From the NCBI RefSeq assembly GCF_905220565.1, contig NC_059402.1, positions 6,945,501-7,009,500 on the forward strand: a stretch of 64,000 nt of DNA, written 5' to 3'. Both the position numbers and the translations under genes were made by a program. Positions 21,066-34,562 of this stretch are shown here, piece by piece (the stretch's first letter is position 1; each line of letters begins with the position of its first letter). The notes beneath the pieces are model-generated. The model made no database searches and had not been told where the DNA came from. It worked only from the letters and a program-made list of their open reading frames with translations. The stretch comes from Melitaea cinxia. Its lineage: Eukaryota; Arthropoda; Insecta; Lepidoptera; Nymphalidae.

Positions 21066-24000
21066 ATATATGTTACAACAACTTACTTCTTACAACAATT
21101 TTAAATATTTTTTTGAAAGTAGCTTCAATTTAACTCAGAATAACCATTTTTGGAATGACATGTTAATTTTTAAGCGTATAACGAAAGGAGAAAAACCAAA
21201 TGAAATTACTAAATAATACCATGTAGTTTTTTTTTTCATATTTTTCACCTTAGTTGATTCGTGGGTTAATGAATAATATAAACTCATTTTAAATCTAACA
21301 TATTTACATTAATAAAAACACGTCAATATATATATCACACACGGTTTTACCATGATCTTTGAACTCAAATAAAAATACGCACTTGAAATATTATTCTTTT
21401 AACCTTCAGACCATAAGAATGATCAACTTAAATCATAAATAATCGCCAAGTAATAACTGAATAAAAAGAGTTTAAATAATTTTCGGCGGCGGAATATAAT
21501 TTATTGCACCTAATAACAGGGCGCAGACAATATAACTTCTTGAGTGGAATTTATTGCTGTCTGTACCTATCAATACGTAGGTCGATATTGCAAATGTACT
21601 TTAAATATTTTACAACTACAATATTTTAAGGAATATTCGCAACATTATTACTATAGCAATGACTTTATTTATTTATTTCTTGTTACTATCTAAGTAAAAG
21701 GCTATTTTTTCCATATTCTGCAAATAAAAAAAGAATCAAATTTTAACAGTCGTATCCTTTAGAGATTGTTAATTTTTATGGAAGTTGTTTTACAGAGAAA
21801 TGATCTCGATATAAAAGTCTGACAAGTTTCATGACAGCATTACATCTAGGCATGGTGACAAAAAAAAAAACGTGTGAAACCGGGTCTCGTCACCCACGCG
21901 AATTTCATACGGGGCGAGAGTCGCCAGTGCCAAGATGCAACGCACGGATTACTACATCTGTCCCAATAACTTCATTCAATCATTTCACAGCTTAAACAAC
22001 CCTCAAATATAATTAAAGTGTTTCTTTCATCCGCGATCGAAAAATGTACATTATTTTATAGATTCTTTTTTTATTTTTTAATCGTTAATATCGTTACACG
22101 TGTATATATTTATGTAAACAGATTTGGTTTCTTTCAAAAGAAACTATATGTGACATAATATTTAAAAAAATAATAAAAAATAAACATACCATAACCAATA
22201 CTATTTAATTAAAGTTCACTGATTATAAAACTTAACTAGCAAATTAATTAAAACGTATTATGCAAAATGATTGCAAATATAATAGCATCGTTCGGTTTAT
22301 GAGTTCAATGTACAGTTGATTCATACACAAATTTCAAGATTAGGACGAGTATCCGAGCCGATACCTAAATATAGACCGGAAGGGTGCCTTAAAATGTGAG
22401 TTGCTTTAATACTAAAAGTTAAACAGTCATGAATTTTAATAGCGTGCCACTGCATACCACATTTGACGAACACTTGGACCCTTGAGGCATTAAAAACATA
22501 TTTAAATTATACGTATTAATATTAATAAAAAAGTGTTGTAAACTAGCGAGCCGGAACAGTGAAAATGTCCTCTCGAATCTCATAATTCCTACAAATTACT
22601 CGTCAGGGACTAACAAATTACTGTCATGGATTTAGGAAATGAGTCAATATCAAGAGGTTATAGTGAACTGTAACGCCATGAATAAGTTCATCACCTATGT
22701 TAACGTGCTTTTATTTATAACCAATGATTAAGACTTGCACTTGTTTTATTATAAACAAAGGCATTTAAAATTATAATCCATACTGTGACCAAACTAAAAT
22801 TTTGATGTATTCTAGAGAACTAGACATCAACATATTTAATTGTTATATTATTACAGCATTATTTCATTATATTTTTACTGCAAATGAAATGACTCGCAAG
22901 TTATTAATTACGTTTAACGCGATATATGAAATTGAATGGATTAACTGCAAGTGGGAATTTGCCACACAGTATTTTCACAAAATTTACGTTGTTTTCCTGT
23001 TGTTGCTGTGACTCATTTTTTTCGTATAATCGATACCTCGAATTTATTAGTGATAGCTTAAAGATAAAGTTTCCTAGCAGAATTATACTATAATACCAAA
23101 AATTTATTTTGCATGTCATATGATTACATATTAGATTAAACATAAAGATGACAAAGCTTTGTATAGATATAATAGATAGCTTTCATACAGGACATATGAT
23201 AGACTTAATAATAATTGATAATTTGTTTTCATACATATAAAAATAAAATTTACCATTTTGTCCCAAATTTTATTATTTTTATTTAATAACTGTCAACCAT
23301 TTTATCTAATTTTATTTACTTTATTGACAGCAAAACAAAAATTTAGAGTAGTTTGAAAAAGTTAAAATTATAAGTAAAAATATAAACGGTCTATAAAGCT
23401 TCGATACCAGTAAAGAGGCCAATCTTATACAAACATAACTATCGCACAGCAAATATTACGGTAAAACTCGTTGACATAACTTTATTAAATCCGTAACATG
23501 CGGTCAATTATAGATGTACGCTCTCGATACTAGCGGAGAAAAACTGAAAGCCATTAGAAGCACAGTTACGTAAAACGCATAACATTGCGCACAAATGCGG
23601 TCGCGTTAAAAACTAGTAGAAACCTCAATCTACATGAAATGAATCCGTTGTATTTTCTATATAAATAAAAATGAATTGCTGTTAGTTGACAAGAATGGTT
23701 GCACCAATTTTTATATAATTTTTACTTTGAACAATTTGTTAAAAAATTGAGAATACACGAAACAAAAGCTAAAATATTTAAATAAAAAATATTGCAGTTT
23801 GTCTAGCATACCATGAGCATACCTCTAATAAAATATTTGAAAGCATTATTGTAATTTTCTAATTGTGGCTCGTGACGCTGTATGAATATTAAAAAGAATT
23901 ACATGTATAGATTGTAGCAAACAGCATAAAGTAAAAAGGCAACATATAGGCTGTACCCTGACGTATCACGGTTGTCGTTCAAGATAACGGAGAAAGACAC

Positions 24001-24740
24001 AGTCAATGGATCGGAAAAACTAGTCAAGACCCAGTCTGCAAACCCTTCTTGTGACGCCATGTTGTTTATTTTATTTGATGATAGATAAAATATTTGGAGA
24101 ATCGACTCCACTGCCTAAAACTTGCTGTACTAATTACTGTATCTATTTCACTTTAATTAATTTATGCACTCCGATCCAAATATCAAGAAATTATATTTAA
24201 TTATGCATATTTAATCAATTAAATGTATCGCTAATGTAAGTCAAAATTCACTACGTTACACACAGTTTACCCACAGTTTAAACATAATTTGTTAAGTGAA
24301 TACATTTTTTTATCGAACTTTGAATCGAAAATAACGTCAACCGGATACGGATTTGTAATTTACATTAGCATCAAAATATTGTTGTTGCAATAAGTTTGTT
24401 GTATTATTATTTAAAGTTAATTAAAATTATAATAATAACAGTATTAATATAATTTTTGCATTGTTTTATAAAGGAGGTTTTAGGTTGTCTAGAAAATGTT
24501 ACTCTACTAGTAAAATAAGTATTAAATCGTTGCAATAGTAATAATACGGTTCATAAAGTAACATAAATAGGGACTAATAAATAGTTAATCAATTACCAAA
24601 ATAAAAAAAATAATTCTTTTAATAACATTCGCATAGGCTACTAACTAGGATTCCTCCTCAATATTTTTTCCCATCATGCAGCGTGCAGTATAAACTCATC
24701 ATTTAATTATATCTAATGCAATTATTTTTTCTTCGTTCCA
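21066..24740. other. No gene recognised; minor repeat fragments
   Basis: AT-rich. A GC-richer patch at about 21,880-21,965 is unexplained. A repeat start of the TCTATATAAATAAAAATGAAT type lies at 23,656 and fades within about 100 bp. A 70-codon minus-strand frame at 23,899-24,111 has no recognisable domain. Confidence 0.4.
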
Positions 24741-24741
24741 G

Positions 24742-25044
24742 TTTCCAGTTTATCTCACTGATCGACTTGATCCTGACCGTTAGCGCCACCTAACTGTATA
24801 TAATGTGGAGTCACAATGCCACCGGGTGACCGCTCCTTGCCAATACTAGTTGCCATATAAAGAGCATGCCCTAGACGTGTAATTATATCTTATGACAGAG
24901 TCAATAAATATACTACCCACATAATTAATTCATCTCGTTATAAATACTTAGGTAAACAAACATAAATTAATATACGAAACGATTTAACTTGTATGAACTA
25001 TGAAGCCATATTATGAAATAAAGAACACATTTTTCCTGAAAAAA

Positions 25045-25062
<18 letters not shown>
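24742..25062 (+). other. Possible terminal exon and 3' UTR, or retroposed transcript end
   Basis: A pyrimidine-rich tract ending TTCGTTCCAG (to 24,741) looks like a 3' splice site. It is followed by about 17 open codons with coding-like composition and TAA at about 24,791, then 225 bp of AT-rich sequence, a canonical AATAAA at about 25,017, and 24 genomic A residues from 25,039. Either this is the last exon of a plus-strand gene whose other exons I could not find, or a reverse-transcribed RNA end; the genomic A run favours the latter. Confidence 0.3.

Positions 25063-25112
<50 letters not shown>
25062..25112. repeat. TA microsatellite
   Basis: About 25 TA units directly after the A run. Confidence 0.95.
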
Positions 25113-25113
<1 letters not shown>

Positions 25114-25934
25114 TTATATACATATAAGTATATTGACCTGTAAATACAATATCGATATACTATCGTCACTATTTATCGTTTTTCACATTAAGGAATGTTA
25201 TAGTATCGATTTTACATAATTTAGCTTCGAAAATATCACGAAGACCAAACTATGTGAAAATTAAAATTCAAAAGAGATTTGATTAATAAATGATGGACGT
25301 TTTGATAAAATCTTCATAGATTACCTACCAATGGCAATAAAATATATTATAAATTTCTGCAAAATTAAGAAAAGTGTAAGAACAGTAACATATAAAATTA
25401 AGTACATAAAAGTATTTAGGGAATTTAGCATTTTAGAAAATAACAAATACCGTAAAATAAAATAAATCAAACAAAATAATAATAATTCAAACTATTAAGT
25501 GAAATAAAAAAACATGTCTTTATTTATTTTTGTTGATTGTATAAAGTTACATAAGTAATTTTAAAAAAAGTTTACTAGTAATATTTTAGTTTTACAAACG
25601 TCATATTATACAGTCGTGTGACTGATATTACGTCACTTCCGTTATATATTTTTCTTACGATTTTAGTATCACATTTTGTTCAGTTCGGTCGCTCAGCCTA
25701 ATGTCAAGCCTACCGTAAGGAACTTATCGTTCTAAAAATAAATAGGTATAATACATCTCAAGAAGTAGTAAGGTTATTTATATAAGCAACGCATAACGGC
25801 TCATATCTCTGTGAAATGCGATCTTAGCCCAGTTATTAGCAACTACCTTTACAATATACATATACGTGTACGTAAAATATATTTTAGAAACTTTCCGCCC
25901 GCGGCTGTTGCGTTTTTCTTCTTTTAAGCGCCTT

Positions 25935-26105
25935 CAATAAAACGAAGAAGTTTTCAATTCGGCTGTATTTTTTAAATTTATTTTACCTCATAACTTTTTA
26001 CTGGGTGTACCGATTTTGATGGTTTTTTGTTTTATCGAAAGCGAGTGCTTGTCATGTGGTCCGGTCGGTTATTTTTCGTTTGCGAACAAACATTATTATA
26101 AAATA
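25935..26105 (+). repeat. Unclassified interspersed repeat, copy 4 (partial)
   Basis: Carries ACTTTTTACTGGGTGTACCG, GAAAGCGAGTGCTTGTCATG and then jumps to GTCGGTTATTTTTCGTTTGCGAACAAAC, so the middle third of the family sequence is deleted. The terminal palindrome has one change. Confidence 0.55.
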
Positions 26106-29100
26106 ACCAATTTCACTCACAGTGATAACGTAGCATTGTATCAGTGGATTAGTGAAAGAATAATTATTTATGTTTTTGAGTTTATTTTATTGCAAAAAAA
26201 AAACTTTGGTTTTTAAAATATTAATATAAGATGAAATGAAATGTCATCAGTCGTAAGATTTTTTTTATGGTTAATAAAACTTACGCACTACACATTAACC
26301 AAAGAACCAGTTTTCAATTCAAGTGCTATTTAATTCGTTTCGCTCATTTCAACGGATAGACAGAACAGGCCCTGGAAGCTGATTTTATATGCCTATAATA
26401 TTTGCTCTCGGAAATAAAAGCTTATCTGTAGTTAGAACGAATAGCTAAGCAAACATATGTGACTAATTTTATATTTCCTCGGATTGATATTCTGACTAAC
26501 GCTTTAAGACGAGATTTCCTCCAAAACAATTTATTCACCGCAATTATTAATCATTTGAACGATATAAATAGCAAAACAGTACCTACTAACTATGCCGAAG
26601 TAAGACTAATAAAGCAATGTTATATGAATTCGCTTACAAATTTTGTTAAATTTACATAAGTTCTGCAGTGGAATAATCTATGTATTTAGCGGCCTTTTGC
26701 TTTACTTATTATTAATAGATAACGCCGTTTTGCAGCATCTAGAACAAATTGCATTTTTTCATAAAGAAGGATTTATATGACAGATAATATATGTACAAAT
26801 GTTCGTTCTTATTTTCATTAACGTGTACAATAATTTATTATAGGTACCTCCTTGATTTGCGACAATTTTGGTACATCTATAAAATTAAAAATAAGCATAA
26901 GTAAAACTTTCGGAAAAAAAAAAAAGGAAAATTACGTACCCCATAAACTACATTAATCACCCTAGTGTTGAAGGTTAATAAGCTCGTTATGAAAACATTA
27001 CTTAGGTCAAATATTGTTTATGCTATTGCATAATTATGCATGTATTTCGTTTTTTAACTAAAAGAATGCATTTTAATCGCTGTGTTATCTGATAAGCGGC
27101 ACAGTTATCACTTCATAGAAGCGCATAACATGATGTTCAGTTTATATCGTATGTTTATATAAAAAAATATATAAAATATAAAACTTTTTATATAAAAAAC
27201 TTTATATAAAAAGATTATTAAAATTATCATTTTTATTTGCTGTGTTACCAATAGACATTGGTAAAATGACTTGACTAATTTGAGGCTTTAATATGCTATC
27301 AATGCAAAAATGTACGCCATGGTTAATGTCATGTATTTATGACTCATTATTAATTTAAGATACATTTTAATTATATATAAATAGGTATGAATAATAACTT
27401 ACTTATTCTATTACAGGATTATTATATTTATATTTATTTGCTTATTGATTATTTACAACGCCAATGAATATAACGTACTTTAAACAAAGATAAAGAAAAT
27501 AAGAAAGTAAAACGCAATCCTATCTAATTTAATTTATCTTCGTAATAATGATTCAGTGATTATTTTATCGGCATTAAAACCAGTACATTTAATGTTCATT
27601 ATCTTAACGTAGGCTACTTTATAAGTATGTCAGATGCACTAAACAGTACTCAATGACAGGTCGTTACGGATAATTGGAGGCTTATGCCGATGCGATGGTT
27701 GGGAATGACTTTCAAATTTTGGATTATTTCTTACAGGTTCCATTGAGTCAACAACGCTTATAGACTTAACTTATCTCAAGATGCATAAATCACTCTAAAT
27801 TTCACTCAATCTTCCACTGTAATAAAATTGTTTATTGTTCTGGATAAAAAATAAACAAATAAAAAATGTAATAAACAGGCAGCTACATTTTTATACCCAT
27901 CATCCCTACGATGCCTGGAGCTTTGTTTATCCGTCCTTTTTTAACGTCTTCTAATTCTTCGGCAATCCGGCAAGATGCCTGGTATAATCGTTAAATAAAC
28001 TTACTTGTCGACGTTGAAACAATATAATACATAATTATACATACAACTATGTGTCTGTGTATATGTATGTGTTTGCATTTCGTATTTTTTATATACCTAC
28101 ATTAATATCAGCTTAAAATTAACACTATCTGTAACGTTAAATGTTTTATTTGCCAAACTAGCTGTTCTTGTTAAAACTTCCATCCCCTGTTGTTGATTTT
28201 TAAAAAATTATAGAAATTCCATTACCAGAAACTTTCATTGCCTGTTCAAATTCTACAATAAATTTTAATTGTAGTGTATTGGTTATGAAATCATCATACT
28301 AAATTTAAAAGCATCCAACTGCAATTACACATAAACGGTTGACATCTTATTTAGAATAGCATATAAGGAAATATATTTTACATATGTAGGAAAAATAGAA
28401 TACATATAAGAAATTACCAACACACCGTATTTATCTGTTTTTGAGACACTCAAAACTTTATAATTTACAATAGCAACAACAATTTAAATGCTTGTAAATT
28501 TGCTGTTTAATAATCCTGTTTAAATTATTTAATGGAAATTTTCCATCATCTATCTAAGAATAACCATTTGACAATATAATGAGAATTATCTTCTTACTCT
28601 TAGAGGTAATACTTGTAAATGAAAAGCATAACTAAGCCACTGGTAATAATACTTACACGAGAGCAAAAAACCCCGGAGAGTAGAGAGTAATCCAACACTA
28701 TATTATACCTGCGCTCCATTGTAGCGGACAACTTGTTAACTTCGGACACGGTTCTGAGAATGCAACACCTTTTAATGTTAAGCTTTGAATACCAGCCTTA
28801 CTTAGTACGACGGTTATCCTCTTTGAGAAGGTGCGATCATGAAATAGTTTTGATTTTATTCATTTCTGTATTTACTTTAAGGTAACCGTAAACCATTTTA
28901 TAGTTTTCATTACAAAATAATTTCTTACACATTGGAAAATTATTTTATTTAGGATTTATTACTCGATGCCTCTTAAAAAGCTTTCAAATATTATTAAATA
29001 GGATAAAAAGTGAAGCTATACATGTAAAACTATTTCACGAGAATAAAACCCTATGGGTGTGCGTCTTAATTACGAGTGCGTCCAGTACAAACATTTGATG

Positions 29101-32090
29101 AATTTTAATTTACGGAAGTTATAATCGTTTTTGAACTGTACAATTAACTTCAATAATTTATTTGGCATTTATAAATAAGGGCATATAGCAAAGCGGACTT
29201 AACTAAACGCAACAATGAAGCCATAAATGTAAAACTTCATTACAAAATCAACTAAATAAATATTTAGAACGTCGTTCAGTGAATGTCTTGAGCTATAACC
29301 CGCAGGTATGTATTTAACATAACAAGAGAGTTCGTACAATGAACGCGGTAAACTATACCTTACTAAGTGTAAAACGAAGCTTCTCGAAAGAGATAACTTG
29401 TAAATATGTAAAAATCACACACCTACAAAACCATTCGCTTCGCTATATTATTTAGTGTTGCTTCATATATGAATAGATTCCTCTCTATTGCTCACGTGTA
29501 TCGCTTATTTACAAATCAAATACGCACCTAAAAGTAATAAAGATTGGATGTTAAAGTATGCGTAAGTAATAGTAATCCAATATGTACGTGACTAACCGCT
29601 TCTAAATTTTTTCACGGGAACTATTGTATTGTTAGATTAACAGGTTTGTCCCAAATCGTGTATACAGTCGAGAATGGAAAGTGTACCTACATATTACAAA
29701 ATTACCTTACTTTACAAAATCATTTAATATAAATTTATTAATTATATAGTAGTAATACTATATAATTGATAAATATATACTTAATAAATGTAAATTAACC
29801 AATTGTATAGTATTAAGCAGTTACATATATTCCTATATCCAATCGCGTATGTCACTATAATAATAAATATAATATTATTTTATTGTGTAATTCGGTGTAT
29901 TCGTGTCTTATTCACTTTACATTTAAAAAAAAAAGAAAAGTATTTTTGCTGCAAAAACTGCAAAAGTTCCTTTTTCGGTTAATTTAAAACAAAACATACG
30001 ATCACAAGCTTTTGTTTGCGGAACCCAAAAACCACTTTTAGCGAAAGTGGTCAACATTAGACAGTCGCGCGTTCCATAGAGGGCTAAGTTGCGCAGACAT
30101 CCAATTAGACGGAATGTGACTTTGCGACTTGGATGTTATACATGATGATATTCTTTTACAAATTAAAACAAATATGAAAAAATTAAAAATAGTTTTATCG
30201 GCACTAGTGAAAATAAGATGTCATAACTTATATAAGTACGTTGAGTAAGTAATCGAAAAGTCTTATTCAAAAAAGTCAACAAAATAATCACAATGGTGTA
30301 GCAATAAAGTACTTGCAAATTAACAAATGTTACAGTAATTCAGTAATATGAATATTCAAGTAAAGGCACGACATATTTCTAACTAATTCTCGAGTATTAA
30401 GCCTCCGGTGCGACCGCCTGTGTACGAGTGTCCATAAAAGGTACCCTGACAATGACCTGGGAACTCAGCTCATTTGAGGTGAAACAACGTATTAGTCGTT
30501 AAATTTCTTTATATAGACACTACGACAGTGGCGAATAAGACAGATAAATGACAATCTATAACGATCTATAAATAGGTATATGAAATTTTTTATGTGAATG
30601 GCGTAAATAACGGTAATCATTATTCCAGAACTAAATAATTAAATAATATAGTATAAGTAAAATAAGTAATATATAATATTATAAAAATAAAATAGAATGT
30701 ACCCTCTCTCCTAATAAAAATAATAAGTTTAAAGAAGCCAATTTAAGAATTGAAAAGAAAACTAAACTTGAGTTCTCTTTAGCAAATTATTGGTATTATT
30801 TTTCTTTGTATTCGTTTTGTTTTTGTCATTAATCATCTCGGCACGGGTGTTCAAAAAAGGTAAATATGTAACTCGTTAAAATATTAGTAACCTATTTTTT
30901 AACAAAAAGGTTTAAAGTAATAAATAACATTTTAAAATAAATCTTTTCCTCTTTCTTTTTTTATATGAATCTTTACATAAATAGATTTTTTAGGCAGTGT
31001 ATAGACATTGATTGTCTACAACAAAAGCTTCCTTCGAGATTCAGCCAGTTTACCCGTATGTTGTTGCTTCCAATGACTCGTAAAAGTAACTAAGATGATA
31101 GACCAACGTTTCAGACACCTAATATTAGATAGCCCTAGTAAACTATGTTTATATTTTCCATAAAAAGCCACCCAGCAGATAATTGTGGAGTTAAGCACAA
31201 TTCATCTATATGTCGTGTACTAACTACGTTGTTTCGTGTTTCGTGTACGTTTTGTTAAAAAAAAATTTAATGTGTTTTCGTCGATGGTCTGATTTTTTGG
31301 GGACTTATTTTCAGAGAGACACGAATTAACAGAATATCTTTTACCCTATATTGAAAGTAAAAACTTAGATTTAAAAACAACATTAGTAATTGGCATACAT
31401 TGCAAGAAAGTGTACTATGTTCTATGTCTGAATAAAATCATTACTGTCATATCAGCATACATCTGAAGAAGTTATAATTATAAAAGTAGGTATGTTTCAT
31501 GTTTATAAAGTGTTCACATATAAAATCAATATACATTACGACTGAGTAGGTTCCACCATCAGCGTCGAACATTTCTACCAATTATTTGCATATATATACT
31601 TTTAGCTTTGTTTTAAAATTGTAAGTCAGTCTAATCTATGCTTTTATTTTTGAAATAATTTGTTTTCTTTACAAAAATTTTATATCACCAGAAAGAAGAA
31701 CTCATCACATGTATATATATTTATAATTAGTTCATAGAACGGAAGTATACATTAACTTTTTATTTATATAATCAACATGAACATCATCACATATATCCTT
31801 GAACTAAACAAACAGGGCAGTACCAACGCCAAATATGATATCAGCGGGATTATCACTATTTATCTGACGCGATAACCGGGTAAATTAACACGGGCGCCAT
31901 GTCTCCTTGCCTTATCGCGTTATATTTGCAAAGGACTTTGCGTGCCTATGTCGATTTAAACGATACTTAGAATCTCCGTAATTTCCAGACAGTCTGTAAT
32001 TTGTATGTATAACAATTTATTAAAGAGCATAATTACGTACGAGTCTAGAGTCATTTCAGAATGGCAACATAAATAATTACAAAAAACGAT
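26106..32090. other. About 6 kb with no gene recognised
   Basis: AT-rich throughout. Short frames such as 26,459-26,659 and 31,016-31,198 show no domain and ordinary composition. A GC-richer patch at about 31,800-31,940 contains paired GATAA/TTATC motifs and might be regulatory. I found no repeat signature strong enough to name. Confidence 0.4.
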
Positions 32091-32092
32091 TG

Positions 32093-32337
32093 TGCTTTAG
32101 ACCACACGACTAAAGTAAGACTTCTTTATCAATAGACCTGCACAATAGGCCTGCACTTTGTCTTAGATCGAAACGTAACTGGCTAGGAGAGAAAGAGAGA
32201 AAGAAAATGTGTGCTCGCACCTCTTTTTCTTTATCCGTTCGCCTCGCCCAATCACACTTTTCGTAACGCTCTCGTCACACTTTCACCAGCTTACTTCCCA
32301 AGTCAAGCGTGCCTAAAGAAGTTTTACTTCAAAAATA
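32093..32337. mobile_element. MITE-like element, family B, copy 1
   Basis: Bounded by imperfect inverted repeats: AAAGTAAGACTTCTTTA on the left and TAAAGAAGTTTTACTTC on the right. The interior has CCGTTCGCCTCGCCCAATC and ACTTTTCGTAACGCTCTCGT, also present in copy 2 at 36,783-36,936. Non-coding. Confidence 0.6.
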
Positions 32338-32741
32338 AAAATAAAAAATTCAACTATGTAAGTAAAAAATACTTTTATTAAGATCATTCGTCGCGGCTTC
32401 TACTCAGAATCATCTTATAAAAAATGCCTAAATGGTACGTCAGTATGAGCGAACCACAGTGACCTTGTCGCTAACGAAGGCTGCACACCGTACAAGGCTG
32501 GCACACAAAACAAAATAAAACGACAGCGCAAAGACCTGCTACAAAAAAATAAACCAATAAAACGAACGCTGTTCGGAACGAATGCGACGGACCGAAAATT
32601 TTACTCTTTTATCTTTTTGACCACGATTTATTAAGAACTTAAAATTTGTACAAGCGTGTTGATTAGAAAACTCCTTATGTGGTACTTATTACTTATCAAT
32701 TATTTTCAAATTTATTTTTACATGAATTTGATTATACTTGT

Positions 32742-32785
32742 TTCGTTTTCATACTTATGTATGTTCGTTTCCATACTTATGTATG
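32742..32785. repeat. Short tandem duplication
   Basis: A 22-bp unit (CGTTTTCATACTTATGTATG..) is repeated once with a single visible substitution. Confidence 0.7.
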
Positions 32786-32989
32786 TCAACTACGTCTTAC
32801 CGTTTATTTCACGATAATTTGTTTTTCAATTATTTATAGACAGTTAAGTCTGTCAGTAAATTAATTTTAATTTAATGACATGATTTATACCGAAACTATC
32901 TGTAAATATTTAGTTCTTAAGTTGTGAATTGTAAATATGTATAATGTTTAATAAACTATTGTTCCCATTGGTATTTAATAAAGGCTTAC

Positions 32990-33365
32990 TTTAAGTAAGC
33001 CTTTAAAGTACCTTTGCTTCAGCCTGTAATATCCCACTACTGGGCTTTCCCCATGTTGGAGAAGGATCAGAGCTTAATCCATCACGCTGCGGTCTCCAAT
33101 GCGGGTTGCCAGATATACTCCCTACTATGAGTAACGATCGCTATCAGGTGTACACGATAACAACCGGGACCGCCGGCTTAACGTGCTCTCCGAGGCACGA
33201 TGGGGAGACCCACAAGAACTGCACAAACACTCAGACCATGGCAAACACCTGTATGGCCAATACAAACGTTTGTCATGTACGGGGACCGAACCCGCAACCG
33301 CCAGCGCAACAGGCACAATCCATGGCTGTGACAGTTGCCCCAACGCGGCTTAAAGTACCTACCTA
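32990..33365 (-). repeat. tRNA-related SINE, second family
   Basis: Read on the minus strand it begins with a tRNA-like head containing a B box (GGTTCGGTCCC, plus-strand positions 33,282-33,292), then continues through TTTGTATTGGCCATACAG and GTGGGTCTCCCCATCGTG blocks to about 32,990. The fragment at 53,795-53,955 is the same family on the opposite strand. Two overlapping small frames in it are by-products of its high GC content. Confidence 0.7.
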
Positions 33366-33370
33366 CCTAC

Positions 33371-34285
33371 TGATACTTAAATATCATTGGTCAAGATTGG
33401 ACACCAGATTTATAATTTATTGTTGATTTTTAGGAATATAATAAAATAAATTCTACATTCTTCTGTAAAATTTCGATTCATGAATAAAAAAAAGAGTTAT
33501 TTATTAATAAATAAAAACTTTTTAAGCTATCCTCCATATTACTCACACAAGATAAATTTTATTAGATTAAATATGCATGTCTGTTATTTGTCAAATAAAA
33601 ATGGCGATAGATTATTGACAGCTATGTAGATCATGGACAGATGTGGTGCGAATTGGGTTACACTGATATGATAACACTATCAGTATTCCTGTTATATCCC
33701 ATGGATATCAAGCTAGTTTCGTTCTGATGGCGAATTTTATAAAACGCTAATATTTTTCCTTTCTTATTTATTTATGTCAAACATCGAGCAACGTAAGTGT
33801 ACTTTTTCAAACTTATTAAATTGTTTGAAATTTAAGACAACTGTAGCGGATGTTTAAATTGATTTATATTTAACAGAAGTTATGCTTCTAGGGTGTAGAG
33901 CTGTTAATGAGCGGTGTTTGGTGGTTTCTTAGGTAGACAGAATATTATGTTTCTTGTATGTTAATATTGATAAAAAGATATAAATATGTGACGCACGACC
34001 CGACAACATTGATACAAAGTATGTATCATTTCACGATTGATTTATTAAACAGACATCGGTCTGTAGATTGAGTGAATTCTGAATACTAACAGTCTGAGTC
34101 AATAGGTCGATCCAATGGAAATAAAATGGCGCTTACGACATAAATTTTGATTACAATTTTGTTTTGACTATTATTAACGTAAAAGTATACAAATACTTGA
34201 GTTCCGAGACACGACTACAGTTTAGATTACCGGGTGACATTTACAAAATAAATAAGTTCTACTGAATGAATCAAATTATAATTAA
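33371..34285. other. No gene or repeat recognised
   Basis: AT-rich sequence without any feature I can support. Confidence 0.4.
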
Positions 34286-34289
34286 TCAA

Positions 34290-34562
34290 ACTATAATTGT
34301 GTTTGCTAGCAAACAAAAAAAAAACGACTTAAATTACATCGACAAATCATACACAGTAAGTAGATGAAAAAAATTGATAAACGCACTAGTCGTCACTGCG
34401 GTTTTCGAGGTTTCCGCTCGATTTCTATGGGATTCCATCATCAGATCCCGGTTTACTTATCATCCTTAGGATATCTCATTTCCAACAAAAAAAGAATTAT
34501 CAAAATCTTTATATATATATATGGTCGAATTGTAACCTCCTCATTTTTTGAAGTCGGTTAAA
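34290..34562 (-). repeat. Unclassified interspersed repeat, copy 5, inverted and rearranged
   Basis: Begins on the plus strand with ATAATTGTGTTTGCTAGCAAAC, the reversed 3' end seen at 10,515, then AACGACTTAAATTACATCG. After a deletion it runs through GGTTTCCGCTCGATTTCTATG, CATCATCAGATCCCGGTTTA and ends GAAGTCGGTTAA. It shows that the family is longer than the other copies here reveal. Confidence 0.55.

Noticed and set aside
33106..33426. A 106-codon plus-strand frame with good composition
   Set aside because: It falls within a SINE on the opposite strand and has no independent support.
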